This document shows positions 27,190 to 36,621 of a stretch of 64,000 bases of DNA, in pieces; the stretch's first letter is position 1, and each line of letters begins with the position of its first letter. The translations under genes and the position numbers were made by a program. Where the stretch lies: assembly GCF_004001245.1 (NCBI RefSeq), contig NZ_AP018724.1, positions 1,542,501-1,606,500 of the forward strand, given 5' to 3'. The DNA is from Sulfurivermis fontis. GTDB lineage: Bacteria; Pseudomonadota; Gammaproteobacteria; Thiohalomonadales; Thiohalomonadaceae. Below the pieces are notes generated by a model, which worked only from the letters and a program-made list of their open reading frames with translations, searched no databases and had not been told where the DNA came from.

Positions 27190-28287
27190 ATGATCCCAAT
27201 GGTTGATCTGAAGGGCCAGTACCAGACCCTCAAGGCGGAAATCGACAGCGGCATCCGGCAGGCACTGGAAGCCACCCAGTTCATCCTCGGCCCCAACGTG
27301 CAGGCCTTCGAAAAAGAGGCCGCCGAATATCTGGGGGTCGAGCACGCCATCAGCTGCGCCAACGGCACCGATGCGCTGCACCTCGCCGTACGTGCGGCAG
27401 GCATCGAGGAAGGCGACGAGGTGATCACCACCCCGTTTACCTTCATCGCCACCGCCGAGGCGATCCGTTATGTCGGCGCCATCCCGGTTTTTGTCGACAT
27501 CGACCCACACACCTTCAACATCGACGTCAGCAAGATCGAGGCGGCCATCACCCCGCGCACCAAGGCGATCATCCCAGTGCACCTGTTCGGCCAACCCGCC
27601 GACATGAACGCCATCATGGCCATCGCCGAGCAGCACAAGCTGCAGGTGATCGAGGACTGCGCCCAGTCCTTCGGCGCCGCCTATGGCGACAAGATGACCG
27701 GCAGTATCGGCCTGGCCGGCTGCCACAGCTTCTTCCCCAGCAAGAACCTGGGCTGCTACGGCGACGGCGGCATGGTCACGACCAACGACGCTGCGATGGC
27801 CGAGACCCTGCGCATGCTGCGCAACCACGGCAGCAAGGTGCGCTATCACCACGACATCATCGGCTACAACAGCCGCCTGGATGAATTGCAGGCGGTGATC
27901 CTGCGCGTGAAACTGAAGCGCATCGAGCAGTTCAACGCAGGCCGCCGTCGCGCCGCCCATCGCTACAGCGCTGCCCTGGCGCAGATGCCCGACGTGATCC
28001 CGCCGTTCGAGGACGGCAAGGGCCGTCACGTGTACCATCAGTACACCCTGCTGTCGCCCAAGCGCGATACCATCCAGAAGGCGCTCAACGAGGCGCAAAT
28101 CGCCAACGCCATCTACTATCCGATCCCGCTGCACCAGCAGCAGGCCTTCGCCGACACCTGCCGCGGCATCAAGCTGCCGGTGAGTGAGCAGGTGGCAGCG
28201 CAGTGCCTGTCGCTGCCGATCTTCCCGGAGCTGACCGACGCCCAGGTGGACCAGGTGCTCGACGTCATCCGCGGCGTGGTGAGTTAA
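27190..28287 (+). CDS. gnnB: DegT/DnrJ/EryC1-type aminotransferase, probable GnnB
   Basis: A 365-residue PLP-dependent sugar transaminase. CANGTDALHLA binds the cofactor phosphate, D156 in VIEDCAQSFG contacts the pyridine ring, and K185 in FFPSKNLGCYGDGG is the Schiff-base lysine. The C-terminal VYHQYTLL and YYPIPLHQQ motifs are typical of the WbpE/GnnB group. It would transfer an amino group from glutamate to the 3-keto sugar made by GnnA. Together with neighbouring lpxB and a nearby lpxA, this predicts a 2,3-diamino-2,3-dideoxyglucose lipid A backbone. Exact specificity is inference. Confidence 0.78.
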   Translation: MIPMVDLKGQYQTLKAEIDSGIRQALEATQFILGPNVQAFEKEAAEYLGVEHAISCANGTDALHLAVRAAGIEEGDEVITTPFTFIATAEAIRYVGAIPVFVDIDPHTFNIDVSKIEAAITPRTKAIIPVHLFGQPADMNAIMAIAEQHKLQVIEDCAQSFGAAYGDKMTGSIGLAGCHSFFPSKNLGCYGDGGMVTTNDAAMAETLRMLRNHGSKVRYHHDIIGYNSRLDELQAVILRVKLKRIEQFNAGRRRAAHRYSAALAQMPDVIPPFEDGKGRHVYHQYTLLSPKRDTIQKALNEAQIANAIYYPIPLHQQQAFADTCRGIKLPVSEQVAAQCLSLPIFPELTDAQVDQVLDVIRGVVS

Positions 28288-28310
28288 CGCTGGAAAAGGC
28301 AAAAGCATTC

Positions 28311-28430
28311 AACGCAAGACGCAAAGGACGCAGAGGGCCGCAAAGAAATGCTGAGACTGCGCTTTTCGCTACCCTTACCTAATCCATTGCATCCTTTGCG
28401 TTCTTTGCGCCCTTCGCGTCTTTGCGTTTG
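28311..28430. repeat. Inverted phrase repeat, ACGCAAAGACGC family, between gnnB and lpxB
   Basis: The left arm (28311-28345) is built of degenerate tandem phrases such as AACGCAAGACGCAAAGGACG. The right arm (28393-28430) holds the reverse complement of the same phrases, such as CCTTTGCGTTCTTTGCGC. The core between them is unrelated. It fills the gnnB-lpxB gap and lies in the probable transcript. Confidence 0.85.
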
Positions 28431-28439
28431 ACGGCCTTT

Positions 28440-29588
28440 ATGCACAGAAAAGTCATGATCATCGCCGGGGAGGCGTCGGGCGATGCCCGTGCCGCCGGTC
28501 TGGTACGGGCGGTGAAGCGACAGCGGCCGGACATTCGCTTCTTCGGCATCGGCGGCGATCAACTGCGCGCCGAGGGCGTGGATACGCTGGTGGATTCACG
28601 CGTCATGGCGGTGGTCGGCCTGTTCGAGGTGCTGGCCCACTTCCCCACCATCTACGGTGCATTGCAATTGATGCGGCGCAAACTGCGCGAGGAACGTCCC
28701 GACCTGCTGATCCTGGTAGACTATCCCGACTTCAACCTGCGCCTGGCCAAGACGGCGAAAGAGCTGGGCATCAAAGTGCTGTATTACATCAGTCCGCAGA
28801 TCTGGGCCTGGCGTCAGGAACGCGTGCACCGCATCCGCGAGCTGGTGGACCACATGGCGGTGGTGTTTCCCTTCGAGGAGCCGTTCTATCGCAATGCCGG
28901 CGTACCGGTGACCTTCGTCGGCCATCCGCTGGTGGAGGAGGTGCACAGCAGCTTCGACCATATTGGTGCCTGCCGCGCATTCGGCCTCGACCCCGCGCGC
29001 AAGGTGCTCGGCCTGTTTCCCGGCAGCCGCCGCAGCGAAATCAAGCGCCTGCTGCCGGTCCTGCTCGATGCCGCGGCGCAATTGCACACAAAGCACCCGG
29101 ACCTGCAATTCATACTGCCGCGCGCCTCGACGCTGAGCGAGGCCGATCTCGCACCCCACTTCGCCGGGCGCAACGTGCCGGTCACCGTAGTCCCCGGACG
29201 TGCCTACGACGTGATGGCCGCCTGCGACGCCATCGTCAGCGCCTCCGGCACCGCCACCCTGGAGATTGCTCTGATGCGCACTCCGCTGGTGGTAATCTAT
29301 AAAATCGCTCCACTCAGCTACCGCATCATGAGCCGCATGGTAAAAGTGAATCACATCGCCCTATGCAATATCGTCGCCGGTGCACGCATTGCACCGGAAC
29401 TGATCCAGCATGACGCCAAGGCAGACAGGATAGCGGACGAGGCAGAGAGCCTCCTGTACGACACGATGCGCAACGCACAAATGCGCGAAAGACTGAGTCT
29501 GGTGCGGGAAAAGCTGGGGGCGGCCGGCGCTTCGGACAACGTAGCACGCGTAGTACTACAGATGCTTGATATACCCACGCCCCGATAA
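28440..29588 (+). CDS. lpxB: Lipid-A-disaccharide synthase
   Basis: Joins UDP-diacylglucosamine and lipid X to the lipid A disaccharide at the inner membrane. It is 382 residues starting MHRKVMIIAGEASGDARAAG. The motif LVDYPDFNLRLAK includes the catalytic Asp. YYISPQIWAWRQ, GHPLVEE, LFPGSRRSEIKRLLP and the C-terminal SGTATLEIAL are LpxB signatures. It is on the opposite strand from lpxA-fabZ-lpxD and rnhB, unlike the usual lpxA-lpxB-rnhB order, and seems to form an operon with gnnA and gnnB. Confidence 0.97.
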   Translation: MHRKVMIIAGEASGDARAAGLVRAVKRQRPDIRFFGIGGDQLRAEGVDTLVDSRVMAVVGLFEVLAHFPTIYGALQLMRRKLREERPDLLILVDYPDFNLRLAKTAKELGIKVLYYISPQIWAWRQERVHRIRELVDHMAVVFPFEEPFYRNAGVPVTFVGHPLVEEVHSSFDHIGACRAFGLDPARKVLGLFPGSRRSEIKRLLPVLLDAAAQLHTKHPDLQFILPRASTLSEADLAPHFAGRNVPVTVVPGRAYDVMAACDAIVSASGTATLEIALMRTPLVVIYKIAPLSYRIMSRMVKVNHIALCNIVAGARIAPELIQHDAKADRIADEAESLLYDTMRNAQMRERLSLVREKLGAAGASDNVARVVLQMLDIPTPR

Positions 29589-29621
29589 CACGAACGCCCA
29601 GGCAACAGCACCCAAGGTAAG

Positions 29622-29774
29622 GGAAGCTCTGAATAAGTTCAGAGCTTCCGCGGCACAGGAATGTGCCGCCATTTTTCAACGACGATAAGTCGTTGAAAAA
29701 TGAAGCCAAGCGAAAATCACACTTTTCGCTTGGCGTGGTCTGAGAACTCCAGGATGGACTTATTCAGACCTTCC
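29622..29774. mobile_element. Miniature IS5-end-like element (MITE) made of four hairpins, copy 1
   Basis: The ends are GGAAGCTCTGAATAAGTT (29622-29639) and, inverted, GGAAGGTCTGAATAAGTC (29774-29757), which agree at 16 of 18 positions and resemble IS5-family terminal repeats. The flanks are identical TAAG tetranucleotides (29618-29621 and 29775-29778), a likely target duplication. Inside are four consecutive perfect stems: 12 bp (622-633 with 638-649), 8 bp (650-657 with 662-669), 13 bp (671-683 with 689-701) and 12 bp (705-716 with 723-734), offset 29000. It has no coding capacity, so it would depend on a transposase elsewhere. Confidence 0.85.
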
Positions 29775-29778
29775 TAAG

Positions 29779-29860
29779 GTAAGCTCCGAACAGGTTCAGA
29801 GCTTCCGCTGCTCAGGGATGCGCCGCGATCTGCGCAGTCCGGGATGGACTCATGCAGACC
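29779..29860. mobile_element. Degenerate second copy of the miniature element
   Basis: It begins right after copy 1. AAGCTCCGAA at 29781 with TTCAGAGCTT at 29795 repeats the first hairpin imperfectly; GCTGCTCAGGGATGCGCCGC resembles the second; GGGATGGACTCATGCAGACC at 29841 matches the right end. The central two hairpins are missing. An older, internally deleted copy. Confidence 0.65.
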
Positions 29861-29938
29861 TGAAAGCCATAAGCGCCAGGGGTCACTGCTCGCCCGTCTG
29901 GACTTCAAACTCCGGCCGGTTCAACTCAAAAGCAATGG

Positions 29939-30066
29939 AGTCCGCGAATGAACGCAAATACTCCGCTTGTTACAACGGTGGCTGGCCCACCCGGCGGCTG
30001 AAGGGGGCTGCCACAGGCGTCGATCCTGAAATCTTATTTGCGTCCATTCACGTTTATTGGCGGACT
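29939..30066. repeat. Inverted phrase repeat, TCCGCAAATGAACGC family, copy 1
   Basis: The left arm AGTCCGCGAATGAACGCAAA (from 29939) and the right arm (30034-30066) are degenerate reverse complements, with a GC-rich core of about 70 bases. Better-preserved copies flank the aguB gene. Confidence 0.75.
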
Positions 30067-30153
30067 GATTGAGCTTTTCAGGTTCAACAGGGCGAGCAGC
30101 TATCGCCAGGGACTGAAATAATCTTGGCGCGTTTTTATCCAGGCATCCCGCTA

Positions 30154-30927
30154 TTAACGGATGATGCTGCGCTTGGAGTTGGCGATGAAGTCGACGAAGA
30201 TCTTCAGTTCCGGACAGGTCTGCGCCATTTCCTTCAGGCGCGCCGTCGCCTCATCCAGCGACAGGCCGGTGCGATACAGCACTTTGTAGGCCTGACGCAG
30301 GGTCTGGATCGACTGCGGACTGAAGCCACGACGCTTGAGTCCTTCCTTGTTGATGCCGTGCGGTTCCGCCGGATTGCCCGCCACCATCAGATAGGGCGGC
30401 ACGTCCTTGGAGATGGCGCTGCCCATGCCGGTAAAGGCATGATCACCGATGGAACAGAATTGATGCACCAGCGTAAAGCCGGACAGTATTACCTGGTTGC
30501 CCACATGCACGTGGCCAGCCAGGGAGGCATTGTTGGAGAAGATGACCTTGTCGCCGATATGGCAGTCGTGGGCAACATGGATATAGGCCATGAACAGGCC
30601 GTCGCTGCCGATACGCGTGACACCGCCGCCCCCCGGAGTACCGCGGTTCATAGTGACACACTCGCGGATGACGTTGCGATCACCGATCTCCAGACGGGTC
30701 GGTTCGCCGTTGTATTTCTTGTCCTGCGGCGCCTCACCAAGGGACGCGAACTGGTAGATCCTGTTGTCACGGCCGATGCGAGTCGGGCCGTTGATCACCA
30801 CATGCGGACCAATCCAGGTATTGTCACCGATCTCGACATCGGCACCGATGATGGAATAGGCACCAATGCTCACCCCGGTGCCGATCTTTGCCTGCGGATC
30901 GACGATGGCGGTGTGATGAATGCTCAT
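30154..30927 (-). CDS. lpxA: UDP-GlcNAc(3N) acyltransferase LpxA
   Basis: First lipid A step: transfers a 3-hydroxyacyl group from acyl-ACP to position 3 of the UDP-amino sugar. The 257-residue protein begins [16 protein letters not shown] at 30927, overlapping the fabZ stop; hexapeptide repeats form the left-handed beta-helix. The catalytic base is H120 in AYIHVAHDC. The residue aligned with the E. coli acyl-chain ruler Gly173 is Met168 (HAFTGMGSA); Met there selects shorter chains, about C10, in characterised enzymes. E. coli His99 is replaced by Asn94 (TMNRGT). With gnnA/gnnB nearby the substrate may be UDP-GlcNAc3N, giving an amide. Confidence 0.95.
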   Translation of the reverse strand: MSIHHTAIVDPQAKIGTGVSIGAYSIIGADVEIGDNTWIGPHVVINGPTRIGRDNRIYQFASLGEAPQDKKYNGEPTRLEIGDRNVIRECVTMNRGTPGGGGVTRIGSDGLFMAYIHVAHDCHIGDKVIFSNNASLAGHVHVGNQVILSGFTLVHQFCSIGDHAFTGMGSAISKDVPPYLMVAGNPAEPHGINKEGLKRRGFSPQSIQTLRQAYKVLYRTGLSLDEATARLKEMAQTCPELKIFVDFIANSKRSIIR

Positions 30928-31370
30928 GCCATCACCTGCTCCGCGCACATCAACTCGGCACTGGCCACAACCTTGCCGTCAACCTTGGCTTCAGCACTGA
31001 ACTTCCAGATATTGCGCTTGGTAGTAAGAAGTTTGACTTCGAGAAACATCTGATCGCCCGGCTGCACCGGCTGTTTGAAGCGACAGTTGTCGATGGCAGC
31101 GAAATAATACAGCGAGCTTCCATCCGGCTTTTTATCCTGGGACTTGAACGCCAGCAGACCGGTCGCCTGCGCCAGCGCCTCCATGATCAGCACGCCGGGG
31201 AACACTGGGCGCTGCGGAAAATGCCCCGGGAAGAACGGTTCGTTTACCGATACGTTCTTGACGCCGATGAGATACTCACCCGGCTTGTAGTCGACAACCT
31301 TGTCCACCAGCAGGAACGGATAGCGATGCGGCAGGTATTCGAGAATTTCGTGTATATCCATCGTATTCAA
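30924..31370 (-). CDS. fabZ: 3-hydroxyacyl-[acyl-carrier-protein] dehydratase
   Basis: Dehydrates 3-hydroxyacyl-ACP in fatty-acid elongation and competes with LpxA and LpxD for the same acyl-ACP. It is 148 residues. [13 protein letters not shown] and the active-site block [21 protein letters not shown] hold the catalytic His and Glu of the hot-dog fold. It is sandwiched between lpxD (4-bp gap) and lpxA (4-bp overlap), so the ratio of membrane lipid to lipid A synthesis is set in one transcript. Confidence 0.97.
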   Translation of the reverse strand: MNTMDIHEILEYLPHRYPFLLVDKVVDYKPGEYLIGVKNVSVNEPFFPGHFPQRPVFPGVLIMEALAQATGLLAFKSQDKKPDGSSLYYFAAIDNCRFKQPVQPGDQMFLEVKLLTTKRNIWKFSAEAKVDGKVVASAELMCAEQVMA

Positions 31371-31374
31371 GGCA

Positions 31375-32403
31375 CTACCCTTTCTTCAGTTCTTGCAGTT
31401 CTTTTTCCAGATGTTTCAAACGCCGAGCCATATCATCCAGTTGTCTGAACCGCACAGCGTTCTTGTGCCATAGTTCACTGCTTTCCAGTGGCGTACCGGA
31501 CGAATAGACCCCCGGCTCCTTGAGTGACTTGGTTACCATGGACATCCCGGTCACTGTCACGCCATCCGCTATCTCTAAATGGCCAACGACACCGACACCA
31601 CCTGCAAAGGTGCAATTTTTGCCTATTACTGTACTGCCAGCCACTCCCACACAAGCAGCCATGATGGTATTCGCACCAATGCGCACATTGTGCGCCACCT
31701 GGATCTGGTTATCCAGCTTGACACCATGTTCGAGTACCGTATTCTCGATTGCACCACGATCGATTGTGGTATTCGCGCCGATTTCCACATCGTCACCGAT
31801 TTCCACGGCGCCCAACTGCGGAACCTTCACCCAGCTACCGCGATCATTGGCAAAGCCAAAGCCGTCCGAACCGATGACTGCACCAGCATGAATCAGACAA
31901 CGGTCGCCGATACGGCAACCGTAGTAGACGGTGACATTGGCAACAAGACGGGTTCCGGCGCCGATGCTGACACCATGCTCCAACACACAACCTGGCCCGA
32001 TAACGGCACCGGATCCAATGGTGCAATCGGCGCCGACGACGCAGTGCGGCCCGATGCTGGCACTGGCGTCGATACGGGCCGAGCCGGCAACGACCGCCGT
32101 AGGATGAATGCCGGGTATGGCATCCAAAGCGGGAACGAAAAGTGCGGCAGTTCGCGCATAGGCCACATGCGGATTGGCAACCACGAGTGCATTCGTCGGA
32201 CAAAACTCGAGGTCGTCTTCTCTAAGAATGACAGCAGTGGCCTGTGTCGCCTGGAGATGTTTGCGATAGCGGGGGTTGGTAAGAAATGTAACAGTACCGG
32301 CAGTAGCGCCAACCAAGGTGGCTACGCCATCGATGATGCGCTGCCCGTCTCCGACCAGCCGCGCCCCCAGGCGCTGGGCGAGTTCCGCGAGAGTGATGCT
32401 CAC
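31375..32403 (-). CDS. lpxD: UDP-3-O-acyl-glucosamine N-acyltransferase
   Basis: Adds the second (N-linked) 3-hydroxyacyl chain to the lipid A precursor. It is 342 residues: an N-terminal uridine-binding domain ([20 protein letters not shown]), a long hexapeptide beta-helix, the catalytic His in [13 protein letters not shown], and a C-terminal coiled coil ([20 protein letters not shown]). It is translationally coupled to skp by ATGA. Confidence 0.97.
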   Translation of the reverse strand: MSITLAELAQRLGARLVGDGQRIIDGVATLVGATAGTVTFLTNPRYRKHLQATQATAVILREDDLEFCPTNALVVANPHVAYARTAALFVPALDAIPGIHPTAVVAGSARIDASASIGPHCVVGADCTIGSGAVIGPGCVLEHGVSIGAGTRLVANVTVYYGCRIGDRCLIHAGAVIGSDGFGFANDRGSWVKVPQLGAVEIGDDVEIGANTTIDRGAIENTVLEHGVKLDNQIQVAHNVRIGANTIMAACVGVAGSTVIGKNCTFAGGVGVVGHLEIADGVTVTGMSMVTKSLKEPGVYSSGTPLESSELWHKNAVRFRQLDDMARRLKHLEKELQELKKG

Positions 32404-32933
32404 TTGGTGTTTTTCTTGTTCTGGGCTTCAAACTGCTGACGCAACAGGCCCAGCACCCGCTCGGTCAGATCGACACGCTCACTGGCGTAGACCACACCGG
32501 TTTCGAAAATCAGGTCATACCCATCCTGCTTGGCGATGGCAACGATAGCATCTCCCACCTCCCTCTGCAGACGTGCAAATTCCTCATTGCGGCGTAAGTT
32601 GAGATCCTCAGTAAACGCCTCGCGGGAACGTTTCAGATCACGTTCCTGCATACGGACGTCGATTTCGAGCTTGCGGCGCTCCTCAAGGGTCATGAGGGCA
32701 CCATCACGCGCCAGCTTTTCTTCCTGCGCCTTGAGGTTCTTCTGAGCGGTAGCCAGTTCGCTGTCGCGGGGAGCGAATTCCTGCTCCAGGCGCTCGCGCG
32801 CAAGTTTGGCCTGTGGAGCCAACTCAAGAATACGGGGGGTATTGACGAATCCAACCCGTGCTTCGGCGGCCAGAACAGAAGCGGTTCCCAGCAGCAGAAA
32901 TATACCTAGCGCAGTCTGGAAGAATCTGTTCAA
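32400..32933 (-). CDS. skp: OmpH/Skp-family periplasmic chaperone
   Basis: Holds unfolded outer-membrane proteins in the periplasm for BamA. It is 177 residues with a signal peptide (MNRFFQTALGIFLLLGTASVLA) and a mature start ARVGFVNTPRIL. The middle is a long charged alpha-helical hairpin (about 50-130, rich in E, R, K and L), as in the tentacles of Skp. The C-terminus returns to the body domain. It sits directly downstream of bamA, its functional partner. Confidence 0.94.
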   Translation of the reverse strand: MNRFFQTALGIFLLLGTASVLAAEARVGFVNTPRILELAPQAKLARERLEQEFAPRDSELATAQKNLKAQEEKLARDGALMTLEERRKLEIDVRMQERDLKRSREAFTEDLNLRRNEEFARLQREVGDAIVAIAKQDGYDLIFETGVVYASERVDLTERVLGLLRQQFEAQNKKNTK

Positions 32934-32944
32934 CGTATCGCTCC

Positions 32945-35257
32945 TTAATAGAGGGTGCCCAGATTGAACTGGAAGCTTTCGGTCTGATCTTCCGGCTTGG
33001 CATTAAGGGCCTTGGCCACCGTAAAGGTCATGGCCCCCACCGGGGTCATCCAGTAAAGAGTCAGACCGGAAGCATAGCGCAGCTCGCCCAAATCCACACT
33101 TTCCTTGCCGGTATCGTACACATTGCCGGCATCCAGGAACACACCCACCCGGGTCGCGTTGCTATTCTCCCCAAAGGGTCCGGGCAAAATCAACTCCAGA
33201 TTGCCCAGCACCCGGGCATTGCCGCCGACAGGATCGCCGTAGCTGTCCTTGGTGGCCGCCGAACCCAGGCTGCTGGACTTGTAGCCGCGCACGGTACGTG
33301 CACCACCGGCGTAGTAACGCTCGAAGGGCGGCAGAGTACCTACCGTATCACCATAGCTGTTGCCATAGGCCAATTCTCCACCGGCCGAGAAGGTCACCGA
33401 CTGGCTCAGCGGCACATACAGCTTGTGGCGATAGCTCAGCTTGTAGAAATTGAGACTGCCCGCCGGCAGGGCCAGCTCCGTGCCCAGACTGATCTGCTGC
33501 CCGGACGAGGGGAAGAGATAACGATTGCGGGTATCGCGCGTCCAGCCCAGTTCGAGTTTGTACGCTTCATGGGTATCGCCATTATCGGCCACGAAGTCCT
33601 GAATACGCTGCGAGGACTGCGCCACATTCTTGAGATAGGTGTGCTCATAAGCACCCCCCACACGCACCGTGGTGAACTCGGCCACGGGGATACCAAACGC
33701 AACACCGGCACCATAGGTATCGGTCCAGTAATCGGCCACACTCGCTTCGCCGGCATCAGTTGTGCGGTAGAAGAAGTTCAGGCTGCGGCTGATACCGTCC
33801 ATGGTGTAATACGGGTCCACCACATTCAGGGCATAGACCGTGGATGCCTTGCTATTATTGATGTCAACGGAAAAGCGCTGTCCTGTGCCGAGGAAATTAT
33901 CCTGTGACACGCTGGCGTTGAACAACACCCCCTGGGCATCACCGTAGCCGACGCCAAAGCTCAGACTACCGAAGGCATCGCGTTCGTGGATAGTGTAGTT
34001 AACGTCCACCTGATCGGCCGTTCCAGGGACTGCCGGGGTTTCCACGCTGACCCCCTCGATATAACTGAGTCGTTCCAGGCGCATACGTGAGCGTTTGACA
34101 CGTTCGGTAGATATCCAACCACTCTCCATCTGGCGCAACTCGCGCCGTATAACCTCATCTCGTGTTTTGGCATTACCCAGGACATTGACTCTGCGAACAT
34201 AGACGCGCTTACCGGGATCGACAAAAAACGTCAGCGAGACCTCTTTCTTCTCCTCGTCCAACTCGGGCATGGCATTGATATTGGCAAAGGCATAACCTTC
34301 ATTACCCAGGCGCTCACTGATGCGTGTTGTGCTTTCCGTGATCTGCTTACGTGAAAAGGTATCACCCGGCTGGATGCTGATCAGTTCGCGCAGAACCTCG
34401 TGCGGTACAATGCTCTCGCCCGCCATTTTTACTTCGCGCACAGTGTAGCGCTCGCCCTCGCTGACATTGACGGTGACGTAGATATGTTCATAGTCGGGTG
34501 TGATGGAAACCTGGGTAGAGTCGATCTTGAAGTTGATGTAGCCACGGTCCAGGTACCAGGAGCGCAGGGTTTCCAGATCGCCAGCCAATTTCTGCTTGGA
34601 ATATTTATCTTTGTCGCTGAACAGTGAAAATGGCGGGCGCGAACCGAGCTGAAACTGGCGCAACAATTCTTCGCTGGAGAAGGCCTTGTTACCGACAATA
34701 TTGATACGATAAATTGTGGCAACATCACCTTCCGCGACAGCGATATGTATAGCGACACGATTGCGCTCTTCGGGCGTAATGGTGGACTTCAACCCCATGC
34801 CGTATTTACCCATGGCCAGGTACTGGCGTTTCAATTCCTGCTCCACCTTATCCAGCATGGAACGATCGAATACGCGCCCCTCGGCAAAACCGATGCGTTT
34901 GAGACTTTCCAGCAACTGCTCGGTGGGAATGCTCTTGTTACCTTCGATGCTGATGCTGGAAATGGCGGGACGTTCGGCGACAAATATCACCAGGGTGTCG
35001 CCCTCCCGCTCCAGCACTACATCCTTGAAGAAACCCGTGCGATACAGCGCCTGAATCGCCTCCACGCTTACCTTGTCATCGAACTGGTCGCCACGCTTGA
35101 GCGGCAGATAATTGAATACGGTGCCGATGGAAATACGTTGCAGACCCTCAACGCGAATATCATCGATGACAAAGGGATCCAAGGCCCAGGCAGGCAGTGG
35201 CAAGGTAGCACAAGCCAGCGCTATCACGCGCGCCAGGTGCGGGCTTCTATTCTTCAT
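32945..35257 (-). CDS. bamA: Outer membrane protein assembly factor BamA
   Basis: The central Omp85 insertase of outer-membrane beta-barrels. It is 770 residues: a signal peptide (about 1-25, ending LPLPAWA), five POTRA domains (about 26-420) starting [20 protein letters not shown], then a 16-strand barrel with the conserved [15 protein letters not shown] loop motif (VRGY in loop 6) and a C-terminal strand ending FNLGTLY with a terminal aromatic. It is coupled to rseP by a 4-bp overlap, the standard order. Confidence 0.98.
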   Translation of the reverse strand: MKNRSPHLARVIALACATLPLPAWALDPFVIDDIRVEGLQRISIGTVFNYLPLKRGDQFDDKVSVEAIQALYRTGFFKDVVLEREGDTLVIFVAERPAISSISIEGNKSIPTEQLLESLKRIGFAEGRVFDRSMLDKVEQELKRQYLAMGKYGMGLKSTITPEERNRVAIHIAVAEGDVATIYRINIVGNKAFSSEELLRQFQLGSRPPFSLFSDKDKYSKQKLAGDLETLRSWYLDRGYINFKIDSTQVSITPDYEHIYVTVNVSEGERYTVREVKMAGESIVPHEVLRELISIQPGDTFSRKQITESTTRISERLGNEGYAFANINAMPELDEEKKEVSLTFFVDPGKRVYVRRVNVLGNAKTRDEVIRRELRQMESGWISTERVKRSRMRLERLSYIEGVSVETPAVPGTADQVDVNYTIHERDAFGSLSFGVGYGDAQGVLFNASVSQDNFLGTGQRFSVDINNSKASTVYALNVVDPYYTMDGISRSLNFFYRTTDAGEASVADYWTDTYGAGVAFGIPVAEFTTVRVGGAYEHTYLKNVAQSSQRIQDFVADNGDTHEAYKLELGWTRDTRNRYLFPSSGQQISLGTELALPAGSLNFYKLSYRHKLYVPLSQSVTFSAGGELAYGNSYGDTVGTLPPFERYYAGGARTVRGYKSSSLGSAATKDSYGDPVGGNARVLGNLELILPGPFGENSNATRVGVFLDAGNVYDTGKESVDLGELRYASGLTLYWMTPVGAMTFTVAKALNAKPEDQTESFQFNLGTLY

Positions 35258-36621
35258 TCTCCCCCCATCAGGCGTGCCAGATCGTTATACATGGCCAGGG
35301 TCATCAGCATCACAATAAGGGCAATACCTATGCGGGCAGCCATTGCCTCGGTCTGTTCCGATACCGGGCTGCCCTTGATCCCCTCAATCAGATAAAACAG
35401 CAGGTGACCACCATCAAGAATCGGTACTGGCAACAGGTTCAATACCCCCAGGCTGATGCTGACCACCGCCAGGAAAGCAAGGAATTGTGCGAAGCCGGCC
35501 AAGGCCGAACTCCTGGCATAAACTGCGATGGTGATCGGTCCGCTGATATTTTCCGTCGACACCCGTCCGACGACCATTTCGCCCAGCATACGCACGGTCA
35601 GGGCGGACATGTCCCAGGTTTTGTGTAGTGCGGCACCGATAGCGGCCACAGGTCCGAGACGCCACTCGCTGCGTAGATGCTCGGCCAGTTGTGGATTGAT
35701 GCGCACGCCCGCACCGATACGTCCTACCATACCAGCCGCTGTCTCATGTGCAACCGGCCGCACCTGCACCTCGAATTCCTCACTGCCACGCCGCACCCGG
35801 AACTGCAAGTCGGTCTCTGGATTTTCACGCACCTTGAGGACCATGTCCTCCCAATCGGCAATAGCGATACCGTCGATGGCAACGATTTCATCGCCCGCCT
35901 GCAACCCTGCCCGGGCCGCCGCAGAATCGGGCGTTATCTCATCGAGCACCGGAGCAATATGTGGTCGATAGGGCTGCAGGCCAATCACCTTGCTGAAGGT
36001 ATTGGCATCTACTTCTCCCTGCAATTGATCGAGAGGCAGCTGATAGCGGTATTCGACGCCGCCGTCATTCACCGTGACGGTTACTGCTTCCTTGCGCAAG
36101 GCATAAGGCAGCAGCGACTCCAGCACTGCACCCCAGGTCGGCGTGGCGCGGCCGTCCACTGCCAGCACCTCCTGTTCGCTGCGCAAGCCGGCCTGATATG
36201 CCAGACTCGTCGGCGCCATATCCCCCAGCAAAGGACGCATGCCTGGAGTGCCGGTGACATACATCAACCAGTAGGCCAGTACGGCAAACAGCAGATTGAA
36301 CAACGGCCCGGCAGCCACAATGGCAGTACGCTTGCGCAAGGGTTGCCGGTTGAAGGCCCGGTCCAGTTCATGTGCGGCCACATCGCCTTCGCGTTCATCC
36401 AGCATCTTGACATAGCCACCGAGCGGAATGGCTGCGATGACATATTCGGTTTGATCAGGTCCACTGCGACGCAGCCACAATGGTTTACCAAAACCGATGG
36501 AGTAACGTAATACTTTGACCCCCATGCGCCGTGCTACCCAATAGTGGCCGAATTCATGTACTGCAATCAGCACACTGATGGCGAAAACGAACAGCAGTGG
36601 TGTCAGGAGAAAATCAAGCAT
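35254..36621 (-). CDS. rseP: RIP zinc metalloprotease RseP
   Basis: A site-2 intramembrane protease that releases sigma-E by cleaving RseA and also trims signal peptides. It is 455 residues, with four membrane segments. The zinc motif is HEFGH in [17 protein letters not shown], and the third ligand is in [13 protein letters not shown]. Two PDZ domains lie between (about 125-300, including [17 protein letters not shown]). It overlaps dxr by one base (TGATG). Confidence 0.97.
   Translation of the reverse strand: MLDFLLTPLLFVFAISVLIAVHEFGHYWVARRMGVKVLRYSIGFGKPLWLRRSGPDQTEYVIAAIPLGGYVKMLDEREGDVAAHELDRAFNRQPLRKRTAIVAAGPLFNLLFAVLAYWLMYVTGTPGMRPLLGDMAPTSLAYQAGLRSEQEVLAVDGRATPTWGAVLESLLPYALRKEAVTVTVNDGGVEYRYQLPLDQLQGEVDANTFSKVIGLQPYRPHIAPVLDEITPDSAAARAGLQAGDEIVAIDGIAIADWEDMVLKVRENPETDLQFRVRRGSEEFEVQVRPVAHETAAGMVGRIGAGVRINPQLAEHLRSEWRLGPVAAIGAALHKTWDMSALTVRMLGEMVVGRVSTENISGPITIAVYARSSALAGFAQFLAFLAVVSISLGVLNLLPVPILDGGHLLFYLIEGIKGSPVSEQTEAMAARIGIALIVMLMTLAMYNDLARLMGGE

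Larger units (their letters stand above)
29589..30153. other. Gene-free convergent region between lpxB and lpxA
   Basis: A stretch of 565 bases with no convincing gene. It holds two copies of an IS5-end-like miniature element and one inverted phrase repeat, with unremarkable spacer at 29861-29938 and 30067-30153. The short open frame at 29818-30072 runs through the repeats and is not believed. No clear U-tract terminator was seen for lpxA; the hairpin array may serve lpxB. Confidence 0.7.

Noticed and set aside
29818-30072. An 84-codon open frame in the lpxB-lpxA gap
   Set aside because: It starts inside a degenerate miniature element and ends inside an inverted phrase repeat; no ribosome binding site and no recognisable sequence.
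29589-30153. A CRISPR array
   Set aside because: The repeats here are inverted and of unequal spacing and sequence, with no regular direct repeat-spacer pattern and no cas gene nearby.
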